64,000 bases of DNA from JBGAPH01 sp046349955 (GTDB lineage Bacteria; Planctomycetota; Planctomycetia; Pirellulales; JBGAPH01), in the NCBI GenBank assembly GCA_046349955.1, contig JAXMBI010000014.1:62001-126000 (forward strand), in the 5' to 3' direction. Of the stretch, positions 17,774 through 26,198 are shown one piece after another (the stretch's first letter is position 1; every line of letters starts with the position of its first letter). A program made the translations under genes and the position numbers. The notes beneath the pieces are model-generated. The model was not told the origin of the DNA. It made no database searches and saw nothing but the letters and a program-made list of their open reading frames with translations.

Positions 17774-17822
17774 CCCTCTCCCCGTGGGAGAGGGCAGGGT
17801 GAGGGTCGGTGAACTCTTTTTT
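17774..17822. terminator. hairpin between convergent genes, likely bidirectional terminator
   Basis: CCCTCTCCC (17774-17782) and GGGAGAGGG (17786-17794) form a perfect 9-bp stem with a 3-base loop. It is followed on the plus strand by CAGGGTGAGGG and, 22 bases later, six Ts at 17817-17822. The sequence resembles a palindrome dispersed through many bacterial genomes, so it may be a repeat serving as a terminator. Confidence 0.65.
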
Positions 17823-17845
17823 CCGGCCAGGTCTTCGCCGAGCCA

Positions 17846-19057
17846 TCATCCCCGCAACAGCGGATACGCCACCAACCCGGCCACGGTGGCGATCGCAATC
17901 AGCACCGGCTCGGGCACTTTGCGGCCGCTGGCCAGCACCGCCAGCGTGGCCAGCATCACGCCGACCTTGAAGAAGTCGAGGTCCGCGCCGTCGGGCAGGA
18001 GCGTTCGCCGCCCAAGGACCACCACCGCTCCGCCGATTGCGCCAATCGCGGCTGCCGTCACGCCGTCGACAAAGGCCACGAGCGCCGGCAACTTGCCATA
18101 CTTCTTGAAGTAAGGCGCCGGCAGGATCGTGAGCAAGTAGCACGGCAAGAACGTGGCCAGGGCGGCCACCGTGGCGCCTGCGAACCCGGCGACCAAGAAG
18201 CCGATGAAGCCCACGGTGATCACGACGGGCCCCGGCGTGATCATGGCCACCGCCACGGCGTCCAGAAACTGTTGGTCGTTCAGCCAAGCGTGCTCCTTGA
18301 CCACGCCGCCGTAGAGAAACGGCACGATCGCCAGCCCGCTGCCAAAGACGAACGCCCCCGCTTCGGTAAAGAACAGGGCGATCTGCCAGAGCACGTGTGA
18401 ACTCACGTCGGCCAGCCGCGGCAGCGCAGCCAAGGGAAACGCGAGAGCACTGGCCGAAGAGTTGCCGGAGCGGAGAAATCGTGGCGGCGCCCGCCGTAGC
18501 CACACGAGCAAGCCGGCGACCAAGAACAGCCCGACGAACTCGCTCTCGGTGGCGATCGTCGAGCCAGCGCTCACCAGGTAGATCGCCCAGAGCAACGGAT
18601 CGCGGCCGATCGACTTGCGCGTCAGCTTGTAGCCGCTATGCGCGATGATGCCGATCACGCAAGCGCCGACGCCGTAGAAGACCGCCTGCATCCAACTCAA
18701 CCCGCCGTAGAGCGTGTACGCCCAGCCCAGGGCGACGACGATTACGAACGACGGCAACACGAAGGCCAGGCCGACGAGCGTGGCGCCGAGCACGCCGTAG
18801 TGGACGTAGCCCAGATAGATGGCCAGTTGCGCGGCGAGCGGACCGGGGGCAAGTTGGGCGAGCGCAAGCCCTTCGCGATAGTCCTGCTCGGTGATCCACT
18901 GCCGCCGCTCCACGAGATCGCGATGCATGTAGCCGACCAAGGCCACGGGCCCGCCGAAGCCCCACGCGCCGAGCCCAAGGAAGTAGGCGGTGAGGGCGCG
19001 GAGCGAGTAGGCCGCTTGCGCAGGTTCCTGTTGCGGGGCGGCGGCTGAAGTAATCAA
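17846..19057 (-). CDS. chrA: chromate transporter family protein (ChrA), fused two-domain form
   Basis: Membrane protein of 403 residues in the CHR family with two homologous halves. Each half carries the family signature: FLGLGAWGFGGPVALVGYMHRDLV with GLALAQLAPGPLAAQLA in the first, and FFTEAGAFVFGSGLAIVPFL with AVAVAMITPGPVVITVGFIG in the second. About 10-12 membrane helices are expected. Characterised members export chromate, though many homologues have no tested substrate. The best start is TTG at 19057, since no ATG or GTG precedes the first conserved segment; start confidence is low. It stands alone, convergent with the CBS operon. Confidence 0.92.
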   Translation of the reverse strand: MITSAAAPQQEPAQAAYSLRALTAYFLGLGAWGFGGPVALVGYMHRDLVERRQWITEQDYREGLALAQLAPGPLAAQLAIYLGYVHYGVLGATLVGLAFVLPSFVIVVALGWAYTLYGGLSWMQAVFYGVGACVIGIIAHSGYKLTRKSIGRDPLLWAIYLVSAGSTIATESEFVGLFLVAGLLVWLRRAPPRFLRSGNSSASALAFPLAALPRLADVSSHVLWQIALFFTEAGAFVFGSGLAIVPFLYGGVVKEHAWLNDQQFLDAVAVAMITPGPVVITVGFIGFLVAGFAGATVAALATFLPCYLLTILPAPYFKKYGKLPALVAFVDGVTAAAIGAIGGAVVVLGRRTLLPDGADLDFFKVGVMLATLAVLASGRKVPEPVLIAIATVAGLVAYPLLRG

Positions 19058-19387
19058 GGAACAAATCCGTAGCGGCCGATGGGGCTTGGTCGAGAGCCTA
19101 TTCTCTCGCAGACTCCGCCTAGCGAGAAGCTCTGTAGGCGCCGCCGCTGGCGCCTGGCAAAGCGCCGATTGCCATCAGCCCCCGAAGACGCCGATGTCGC
19201 CCAAGTCGCAACGCAAAGGCCATGCGAACTACCGAGTTGGTCCACCGCCGTAACCCGGCTTGGCGACTGCCATTCCGCGCTATCCTGGCCGACGCTCTCG
19301 CCCCAGGGATAAGGTTCGCCCGCCGCCAACGAATACCATTGTACGAGGGCAGACCCCCGCTCTTTCTGTTTGTGAGGAAATCGAACG
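19058..19387. other. divergent intergenic region with two short hairpins
   Basis: This 330-base gap lies between chrA and the next plus-strand gene. It contains two hairpins: CGAGAG/CTCTCG (19091-19096/19103-19108) and AGGCGCC/GGCGCCT (19136-19142/19149-19155). Neither has a T-tract. No convincing promoter or coding region was seen. Confidence 0.4.
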
Positions 19388-19969
19388 ATGAACGCGACCC
19401 TGAAGTTGAGCTTGGCCCTGGCCGCGGTGCTGGCGTTTGCCGCGCCGGCCTGGTCGCAGGAAACGGAGGGCGGCGTCCAGGAGAAAGCCCAACAGACGCT
19501 CGAGAGCGCCAAGGAAACGGCCGGCGCCGTGAGTAAATCGGTCGACGCCAATCCCCAGGCTCAACAGGCGTCGACGGAGCTGCTGAAGCCGATCTACGAC
19601 CTGGCCGAGACGTTTTCCTTTCCCGCCTTCCACTGGATCGCCTTCAGCCTGATGGCCGCCGGCGTCGTCAGCTTTGCTCTGCAGCTCACCTTGGGCAAGC
19701 TCGTGGTGCTCTCCAAGCTGGGCTTTAGCCCGAGCGAGTTCCTGTCCGACGGGTTGGGCTTGGCCGTCAGTGTGATCGGCCTCGTGCTCACCACCCAGGC
19801 CGCCACCGAGAACTCCGACTTCACCAAGAGCGCGTTCCTCGTCCTCTCATCGGCCGCCGTCGGCGTGGTCGCCGGGATCGTCTTCTACTGGTGGGGACAG
19901 CGGCAAGAACTGCAGGCGGTCGAAGGCCGCCGCAAGGTGGCCGTCGTGAAGAGCGAGCCGGTCAAGTAG
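19388..19969 (+). CDS. exported membrane protein of unknown function
   Basis: Protein of 193 residues. A Sec signal peptide (KLSLALAAVLAFAAPAWSQE) is followed by a short Ala/Glu/Lys-rich amphipathic stretch (about 25-60). Three membrane helices come next: FPAFHWIAFSLMAAGVVSFA (76-95), LGLAVSVIGLVLTTQ (about 118-133) and AVGVVAGIVFYWWG (157-171), then a basic tail. The ATG at 19388 has GAGGAAAT about 8 bases upstream. I do not recognise a family; the amphipathic stretch resembles those of apolipoprotein-like or LEA-like proteins but is too short to assign. No operon partner. Confidence 0.75.
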   Translation: MNATLKLSLALAAVLAFAAPAWSQETEGGVQEKAQQTLESAKETAGAVSKSVDANPQAQQASTELLKPIYDLAETFSFPAFHWIAFSLMAAGVVSFALQLTLGKLVVLSKLGFSPSEFLSDGLGLAVSVIGLVLTTQAATENSDFTKSAFLVLSSAAVGVVAGIVFYWWGQRQELQAVEGRRKVAVVKSEPVK

Positions 19970-20265
19970 CCGACATCGCTTGCCAGGCTTCACGGCCGGT
20001 GACGAGGAACGCCTCTTCGCCGGCCGTTTGCTTGCGCCGGATACGGCCGCGTGTTTCCCTGCGAATCGCGGCCGCGCCGACTAGCCCGACGAGCCTCGAT
20101 CGTGGGATAATAGCTGCGCGGGCCGCCGCTGAGATCCGCCGGTCTCCGCGTTTGCCTGGCTCGCCGAGGCCTGGCGCATGCTTTCGCTCCCTCATCTCCC
20201 GCAATCGTTTTCGCTCCGAACGGGTCTGGTGGCCGTATGCGATCCCACACCCGAAGGATCGGGCG

Positions 20266-21129
20266 ATGGCTAGGTTTTCGCTGAAGGGCGTGTTCCTCGG
20301 CCTGACGGTGTTCGGAGTGATCTGCGCAGCGCTTCTGAACGCCAGCGGCTGGTGGACCGTCGCACTTTATGCGCTGTTCTACCTGTCCCTGTTCTACACG
20401 GCGTTCCGGGCGGCCCTGCTGGGGCGATCGGCTGCGTTTTCGGTCGGCTATGCGCTGACCGGCTGGTTGTTGATGGTGTTGCTCGCCGTCGACCATGAGT
20501 GGCGGCTCTATGTCGCAGTGGGCTCCGATCTGCTCGGCGAGGTTCTCACGCCGCAGGGACAACCGCCGCCGCTTGTCGATGAGGCGCGCATGGCCGTCGT
20601 CACTGTGCTTTGGACCCTACTGCGTGCCCTGCTGTCGCTGATCGGCGGCTTCACGGCGCTGTGGATCGCTGCCCGCAACCGACCTCCGTCCGAAATCACG
20701 AACCTGCCCACCGTGGGAAGGTTCTCGTTCTCCCTCGCCTCCGTGCTGTGGGCCAGCGCCATCGTCGTCTTGGCCGTTGTCGCCCTGCTGTCGGGCTTGA
20801 TCTCGGATCGGCGTCGCTTGGTAGGTGAGCTATCGGTCTCGAGGGCCGAGGTCGAGGTCCACAAGACACGGCAAGACGACTCCCTGGCGCATCTGGCCAC
20901 CGAGTTTGCACAATACTTCGACGCAACCGGGGAAGAGAACGGCGACACCTTCGTCGCCACAGGCGGCGAACTGAACGAAATGCTCGCCTACAGCCTGGTC
21001 GCCAGCGGCGTGCCGCACGTGCGACTGGAACAGGTCACCTTCGCCGACGCGGCCCAGCGGATCATGAACCAGCGGTATGATTGCAGGGTCGATGGCGACA
21101 AGCATCAGTATTCCTTGCGGCAGCAATAG
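20266..21129 (+). CDS. membrane protein with short FSLKGVFLG-type N-terminus, member 1 of an array
   Basis: Protein of 287 residues starting ARFSLKGVFLGLTVFG, the variant of the K-x-x-F-S-L-x-x-L-F start seen in the following genes. It has about five membrane helices: 10-30, 32-52, 62-80, a pair around 110-135, and 155-180. The C-terminal ~105 residues are soluble, with a helical stretch (SDRRRLVGELSVSRAEVEVHK) and the ending TFADAAQRIMNQRYDCRVDGD. The ATG at 20266 has GAAGGA 7 bases upstream. No homologous family recognised. It is the first of six consecutive genes or remnants on the plus strand and probably heads their transcript. Confidence 0.7.
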   Translation: MARFSLKGVFLGLTVFGVICAALLNASGWWTVALYALFYLSLFYTAFRAALLGRSAAFSVGYALTGWLLMVLLAVDHEWRLYVAVGSDLLGEVLTPQGQPPPLVDEARMAVVTVLWTLLRALLSLIGGFTALWIAARNRPPSEITNLPTVGRFSFSLASVLWASAIVVLAVVALLSGLISDRRRLVGELSVSRAEVEVHKTRQDDSLAHLATEFAQYFDATGEENGDTFVATGGELNEMLAYSLVASGVPHVRLEQVTFADAAQRIMNQRYDCRVDGDKHQYSLRQQ

Positions 21130-21141
21130 CGAGGGCCGGAC

Positions 21142-21672
21142 GTGAAACCTTCCTTCTCGCTGAAGTGGCTGTTCGTCGGCGTCGCGGCCGTGGGGCGGGC
21201 GATCACCGGCATGGGGGGCCACTTCAACGACTGGATGGCGCAGGTTACCGGGTCGATGCTCATCGCAATCGGGATTGCAGCGCACCTGCATCGATTGGGC
21301 CGGCGGTCCGGGCTGCCGAACGTGGAGCCACGTTGGTCTCTCCGCATTCTGCTCATCTCGACTACGATGATCTGCATCGCACTGGCGGCCGCGATCACTG
21401 CCCTGCCACGATCAGTATCGTTTCAAACGGTGAAGTCAGTACGCCCCGGCATGTCGCTCAAGGAAGCTCGCACACTCCTGGGGTCACATTCATGGGGCGG
21501 AGGCCACTTGGTCGTGAACGGATTTCGCCAAGGCGGCTCTATGCATTATTCTCACGTCGGCCGAGCGGGCCTGTGGGAATGCGTTGTCCACTATGACGGC
21601 GGAGACAGGGTGACGGACGTGTACGTTTACAACAGGTACCTCCCCGAATGGCTGGCTCAACCGACGAATTGG
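21142..21672 (+). CDS. short membrane protein with BamE/SmpA-like C-terminal motif, array member 2
   Basis: Protein of about 177 residues (coding region ends with the TGA at 21673-21675). The N-terminus is KPSFSLKWLFVGVAAVG, with three membrane segments (about 6-18, 34-48, 66-86). The C-terminal segment SVRPGMSLKEARTLLGSHS matches the GMs-x-x-E-x-x-x-LLG pattern of SmpA/OmlA/BamE-type small outer-membrane lipoprotein domains, although here the domain follows membrane helices instead of a lipobox. The GTG start at 21142 has GAGGG upstream and is 12 bases after the previous stop. The next gene starts inside its stop codon (GTGA), so translation is probably coupled. Confidence 0.7.
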
Positions 21673-22142
21673 TGAAGCCTTTCTTCTCCCCGAAGTGGCT
21701 CTTTGTCGGCGCCGCACTGGCTGCGGTTATTGCTGCATGCCAACAGTCACTCGTTGGGTCGCGGCTTGTCGGGCTTGTCGCCTTTCTGTTCAGCAGCGTG
21801 GTCCTGGTCGGAGTTGCGATCGGGCCTGCCTCGTCGCTGAAGTGGTGGTTCGCGGGCGCATTCGCCGCGGGCCTGGGGGTCGCGCTGTGGCTGCCGCCGA
21901 CGGTGTCGTATCGAGCGGCCAACTCGGTCCGTGCCGGCATGACAATGGACGAGGTCCGAGCGCTCTTGGGAAAGCCGATATCGGAAGCAAGTCACAGCTC
22001 CAACGGATTCCCGCCATACCTTTACCGATGGGGTTACAACGTCGGCGCCACACGAAAGGCAAGCTGCGAGTTCTTCTTCGATGGCGAGCGGCGCGTCTTG
22101 GGCGGCGGCGTCAATGAGCGCGGGTACATCGCGTACTGGTGA
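21672..22142 (+). CDS. short membrane protein with BamE/SmpA-like motif, array member 3
   Basis: Protein of 156 residues. The start KPFFSPKWLFVGAALAAV is nearly identical in pattern to the preceding gene, and SVRAGMTMDEVRALLGKPIS repeats the BamE/SmpA-like motif more faithfully. This suggests array members 2 and 3 are tandem duplicates that have diverged. Three membrane segments precede the motif. The GTG at 21672 overlaps the upstream TGA by 3 bases (GTGA) and gives an N-terminus aligned with its neighbour, so it is preferred to the ATG at 21648. The C-terminal half has a GYNVGATRKASCEFFFDGE beta-rich ending as in BamE folds. Function unknown. Confidence 0.72.
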   Translation: MKPFFSPKWLFVGAALAAVIAACQQSLVGSRLVGLVAFLFSSVVLVGVAIGPASSLKWWFAGAFAAGLGVALWLPPTVSYRAANSVRAGMTMDEVRALLGKPISEASHSSNGFPPYLYRWGYNVGATRKASCEFFFDGERRVLGGGVNERGYIAYW

Positions 22143-22165
22143 CCTGCCAATCGGCCGGTAGAACT

Positions 22166-22633
22166 ATGAAATCAGCTTTCCCGCTCCGCACGTTTAGCCT
22201 ACGCACCTTGCTCGTTGGCTCGGCGCTGGCCGCGCTCGGCCTGGCATTGCTCGGGAACAACTGGGCGGAGCGGCGGCGGCAGGAGTGGCTGTGGAACTAG
22301 GCCCTGCGGCGCGTGGCGGCCGATGGCAACACGATCGGCATCTTGGCGTCCGACGAGGAGCACGCATTCATTGGGTTCAATGGCGGAGTCGTCACGCCGG
22401 CCACCGCTCACGCTCTCGTCCACGCCGAGCGCGTAGGCAGCTTCCTGATTTTCCTGAAGGAGCCACTCAGCAAAGAGGTCGAGGACATCCTCGCAGCGGC
22501 CTACGAGTCGGACCAGCGCGGCCTGGGCATCGAAATGTCCCAATGGGTACGGCCCGAACTGTTGGTTCGGCCGGATGCGCCTGACACTCCCGCAGAGCGA
22601 CCGACAACTCCCCCACGCAAAGCCCCGCCGTGA
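22166..22633 (+). pseudogene. array member 4, interrupted by an in-frame amber codon
   Basis: Reading from the ATG at 22166 gives a 44-residue piece (KSAFPLRTFSLRTLLVGSAL, then a membrane helix and NNWAERRRQEWLWN) that stops at TAG 22298-22300. The same frame then continues without a break for 110 codons (ALRRVAADGNTIGILASDEE ... KAPP) to 22633, where the stop overlaps the next gene's GTG by 3 bases. One C-to-T change (CAG to TAG) would explain it. A GTG at 22313 could restart translation of the second half. Whether it is dead, read through or a sequencing error cannot be told here. Confidence 0.7.
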
Positions 22634-22938
22634 CCAAACCCAAGTTCTCACTCAGTTCCCTTCTCTGGGCCACAGCCCTCGTCGCCGTGCTCGCCGCTTG
22701 GCGGCGGGACCATCGACAATCCGCGATCGCCGCGGCCGACCGGCAGCAACAAATCGACTCGCTCGAGTTCCAGCGCAAGTGGTGGGGAGCCGAGATCAAT
22801 CGGCTGCGAGCCAGGAACGAACGCCAAGACGCCCTCTTACGAAGGTATTGGCCGGATTATCCTGTAGCCGGCGAGCCTCGATGGTTCGTACCGGACGAGG
22901 CGGACTTTGCGTTCACGGACATCGTGCCGGAGCCCTGA
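22630..22938 (+). CDS. short membrane-anchored coiled-coil-like protein, array member 5
   Basis: Protein of 102 residues. The start TKPKFSLSSLLWATALVAVLA fits the array motif and makes one membrane anchor. A charged helix follows (DRQQQIDSLEFQRKWWGAEI and NRLRARNERQDALLRRY) with heptad character, likely a short coiled coil, then a Pro/Asp-rich tail. The GTG start overlaps the preceding TGA (GTGA), implying translational coupling to the interrupted gene before it. That is indirect evidence that the second half of that gene was, or is, translated. No known family. Confidence 0.68.
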   Translation: MTKPKFSLSSLLWATALVAVLAAWRRDHRQSAIAAADRQQQIDSLEFQRKWWGAEINRLRARNERQDALLRRYWPDYPVAGEPRWFVPDEADFAFTDIVPEP

Positions 22939-22949
22939 ATGGCTAGGCC

Positions 22950-23514
22950 ATGAAACGCACCTTCTCACTTCGTTGGCTCCTTGCCCTGGTCGCGCTGGCC
23001 GGAGCGCTCGTGGCGACGCCGCTGGCCGTGTGGCGGGAGCGCTCGCGAGCCGAGCCGACGAAGGCGTCGTTCACCTCGAAGGGGCTGGTGAACACGATCA
23101 CCTATCGGAGAATGCCCAATTTCTAGCGACGATCCGAATTCAACCACCGAAGTCCCTCTGACCGCCGAGCCGATCATCGAACGCGTGGTGCTGCTTGACG
23201 ACGCGGGCGATTGGATCTTCAGCACGCTCACGGCGAGCCCCGGCATGCTGCGCATGACCATGCCGGTCGAGGGGCGCGACCTGGTCGTCACCCGGAGCGA
23301 TCGCCCGCTCGGCTATTGGCGCCGCGTGAAAAATACGTGGAACTACATGTTCAGGCGTGTGCCTGTGGCGGTGGAGACGGCGTCGCTCACGCTCGTCGAC
23401 GACGAAACGCTCGAACTCGACGCGCAGTACCCGCCGTTCGAAGAGCCGATCCGCATCCGGTTCAAGGAAGCGCCGAGCCAGGCGGCCGCGGTGCTGGAGT
23501 TGTGGCGCGGCTAG
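22950..23514 (+). pseudogene. array member 6, probably frameshifted
   Basis: The ATG at 22950 opens a 58-residue frame with the array signature (KRTFSLRWLLALVALAGALV) that ends at TAG 23124-23126. A different frame is open from 23092 to 23514 and encodes ISSDDPNSTTEVPLTAEPII, VVLLDDAGDWIFSTL and a beta-rich remainder ending AAAVLELWRG, with good coding character. One extra base between 23092 and 23126 would account for the shift. The downstream part could instead start at GTG 23185 as its own 109-residue gene, but no Shine-Dalgarno sequence is seen there. A 12-base gap follows array member 5. Confidence 0.6.
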
Positions 23515-23700
23515 ATTGCCCGAGCCGCTGGCAACCGGCGACTCCCGCCGGCGCCCCAGGCGGAACTAGGCGGCGCGACCGTTGCAAACGGACCGGGAAG
23601 AGGGCCTGTGCGCGCATCCCGCGGCGTACCCAGTCGAACTGTGGGCGAGACCGCGGCGTACCGGGAAGTACCTCTCTTTCCGGCACCTCCGATGGGACCT

Positions 23701-26046
23701 ATGTACGACTATTTCGCGCGCCTCGCCCGCGGTCTGTTCACGACCAATGCCTCGCGACCCTCGCCTCCGAGCCGACGGCGCGTCCGCCGCCTCGAGTCGC
23801 TCGAGCCGCGGACGCTGATGGCGGCCGACGTGGCGGCTGAGTATTCGGTTTCGAACGCCTGGAACAGCGGCTTCCAGGCCGAAATTCGCTTGGAGAATCA
23901 GCGGCCCGCCACGATCAGTTCGTGGCTGCTCGAGTTCGACCTGGCGGCCGACATCACGTCGCTCTGGAACGGTCAGATCGCCAACCGGCAGGGCAATCAT
24001 TACACCGTGGTCGGCTCGTCCTGGAACCAATCGCTCCCCAACGGCGGCGCGGTCGAGTTCGGCTTCGTGGCCAAGGCGGCCGGCGCTCCGCCGGAACCGA
24101 GCAACTATCGCTTCAACGGCCAGCCGCTCGACGACAACGCACCGAGCTTGCCCACGATGTCGATCGAAGACGCGGTCTTGAACGAGGGCAATTCCGGCAC
24201 GGTGGACGCGGCGATCTGGGTGAATCTCTCGGCGGCCTCGGCCACGCCCGTTTCCGTGCGCTATGCAACGGCCCCCGGCACGGCGCAGGCCTCGAGCGAT
24301 TACACCTCGGCCTCCGGCACGCTGACGTTCGCGGCCGGCGAAACCCGCCGCGCGCTGCGAATTCCGATCCTCGGCGACACGGCGGTCGAGGCCGACGAGA
24401 CGTTCTACGTCGATCTCTCGCAACCGAGCGGAGCCCTGCTCGGCCAAGCCCGCGCCAAGGTCACCCTGCGCAACGACGACGCGGCGCCCTCCACCGGCGA
24501 CGTGCGGTTCCAGACGCTCAGCGACTGGGGCTCCGGCTTTACCGGCCAGATCAACCTGCACAACTCCGGCGCGGCCACCACCCGCTGGCAACTTTCGTTC
24601 GACTTCGCGGGGCAGATCACTTCGATCTGGGATGCCCGCCTCGTGAGCCGCACCGGCAACCGCTACGTGGTGGAGAACGAACACTACAACGGCGCGCTGG
24701 CCGCCGGCGCCAACGCCTCCTTTGGCTTCGTCGCGAGCCCTGGAGGGGGCGCGGCGCGGCCCACGAACTTCAGCTTCTCGGCCGGCGGCGGAGGCCCAGG
24801 CACCCCGACCCCCACGAACCGCGCCCCCACCGCTGGGCCCGACACGGCGACCACCACGCCCGGCGCTCCGGTGACGATCTCCGTCCTAGCCAACGACGCC
24901 GATCCCGATGGCGACGTGCTGCGCGTGGCGTTGCTCACGCAGCCCACGAGCGGCACGGCGACGCTCAACGCCGACCAAACAATTCGCTATGCTCCGCGGG
25001 CTGGATTCCTGGGCGTCGATAACTTCAGCTACCAGGTGAGCGATGGCCGCGGAGGAACCGCGACCGGCACGGTGCGCGTCACCGTGGCCGAGCGGACCGC
25101 CATGCCCGACCAGGTGTTCGCGCCGTACGTCGATATGACGCTCTATCCGCAATACAACCTCGTGACGGCGGCGCAGACGCAGGGACTGCGGCACTTCACG
25201 CTGGCCTTCATCGTGGCCGATCCGCAGGGCAAGCCTGCCTGGGGTGGCTACTCCGAATACGGCCTCGGCACGCAATTCGACCAGCAGGTGAGGACGCAGA
25301 TCGCCGGCCTGCGGGCTCTAGGGGGCGACGTGATCGTGTCATTCGGCGGCGCTGCCAATCACGAGCTGGCCGAAGTGATCACCAGCGTGCCGTCGCTCAC
25401 GCAGGCCTATCAATCGATCATCGACGCATATGGCCTGACGCAGATCGACTTCGACGTCGAAGGCGCCGCCGCGGCCGACCGGGCATCGGTGGACCGCCGC
25501 AATGCGGCCATCGCCGCGCTCCAACACAACGCGGCGGCCGCCGGGCGCACGCTCGAAGTCTCCTACACGCTGCCCGTCCTCCCCACGGGCCTCACGCACG
25601 ACGGCCTCGCTATTCTGCAGTCAGCGGTGCAGACGGGCGTCGACCTGTCGATCGTCAACATCATGGCGATGGACTACGGCGACTCGGCCGCGCCGAATCC
25701 GCAAGGGCGCATGGGAGACTACGCGATCGAGGCCGCCCGCAGCTTGTTCGCGCAGTTGCGCACGCTCTCCGGCGCGGCCAAGCCGGACGCCGAACTCTGG
25801 GCGATGATCGGCGTGACGCCCATGATTGGGCTCAACGACGTGACGACCGAGGTCTTCGACCAGCAGGAGGCGCGCGAACTGGCAGCCTTTGCCGAGCAGC
25901 AAGGGCTGGGGCGGCTCTCGATGTGGTCGCTGAACCGCGACCAGCAGAGCTCCGGCGGCCGCCTTAGTTGGGTCGACAACACGTCGAGCAGCTTGCTGCA
26001 AAGCCCCTTTGAGTTCTCGCAGATCTTCAGCCAAATCGAAGATTAG
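23701..26046 (+). CDS. secreted modular GH18-type protein with LEPR start, two CBM2-like and one Calx-beta domain
   Basis: About 781 residues. The N-terminus carries RRRVRRLESLEPRTLMAADV, the LEPR-type export/anchoring sequence of planctomycete surface proteins. Domains in order: CBM2-like (about 45-130, WNSGFQAEIRLEN), Calx-beta (about 155-260, EDAVLNEGNSGTVDAAIWV), second CBM2-like (about 265-355, WGSGFTGQINLHN), cadherin/Big-like repeat (about 370-460, NRAPTAGPDTATTTPGAPV and SVLANDADPDGDVL) and a GH18 barrel (about 475-760). The barrel has FDVEG where GH18 catalysis uses DxxDxDxE, and MAMDYGDS further on. Two binding modules suggest attachment to chitin or cellulose. The start is a guess: ATG 23701 precedes the LEPR region closely, but no Shine-Dalgarno sequence is seen at any candidate. 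Confidence 0.85.
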   Translation: MYDYFARLARGLFTTNASRPSPPSRRRVRRLESLEPRTLMAADVAAEYSVSNAWNSGFQAEIRLENQRPATISSWLLEFDLAADITSLWNGQIANRQGNHYTVVGSSWNQSLPNGGAVEFGFVAKAAGAPPEPSNYRFNGQPLDDNAPSLPTMSIEDAVLNEGNSGTVDAAIWVNLSAASATPVSVRYATAPGTAQASSDYTSASGTLTFAAGETRRALRIPILGDTAVEADETFYVDLSQPSGALLGQARAKVTLRNDDAAPSTGDVRFQTLSDWGSGFTGQINLHNSGAATTRWQLSFDFAGQITSIWDARLVSRTGNRYVVENEHYNGALAAGANASFGFVASPGGGAARPTNFSFSAGGGGPGTPTPTNRAPTAGPDTATTTPGAPVTISVLANDADPDGDVLRVALLTQPTSGTATLNADQTIRYAPRAGFLGVDNFSYQVSDGRGGTATGTVRVTVAERTAMPDQVFAPYVDMTLYPQYNLVTAAQTQGLRHFTLAFIVADPQGKPAWGGYSEYGLGTQFDQQVRTQIAGLRALGGDVIVSFGGAANHELAEVITSVPSLTQAYQSIIDAYGLTQIDFDVEGAAAADRASVDRRNAAIAALQHNAAAAGRTLEVSYTLPVLPTGLTHDGLAILQSAVQTGVDLSIVNIMAMDYGDSAAPNPQGRMGDYAIEAARSLFAQLRTLSGAAKPDAELWAMIGVTPMIGLNDVTTEVFDQQEARELAAFAEQQGLGRLSMWSLNRDQQSSGGRLSWVDNTSSSLLQSPFEFSQIFSQIED

Positions 26047-26198
26047 GCGGCTGATCGGCCAAATCTCGGTGCAGTTGCGCGGATTGTGTCGATCGTCTGC
26101 CGGCGAGTGCGCGCGAGCGCAACCTATCTTTGCCTGGTCATGGCGTCCGCTCCGAAGGCGGCGCTGCTTAGGTAGCCAAGGCATCGAAGGGCCAAATC

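Noticed and set aside
17774..17794. CCCTCTCCC palindrome as part of a CRISPR array
   Set aside because: There is only one copy, with no spacers or cas genes.
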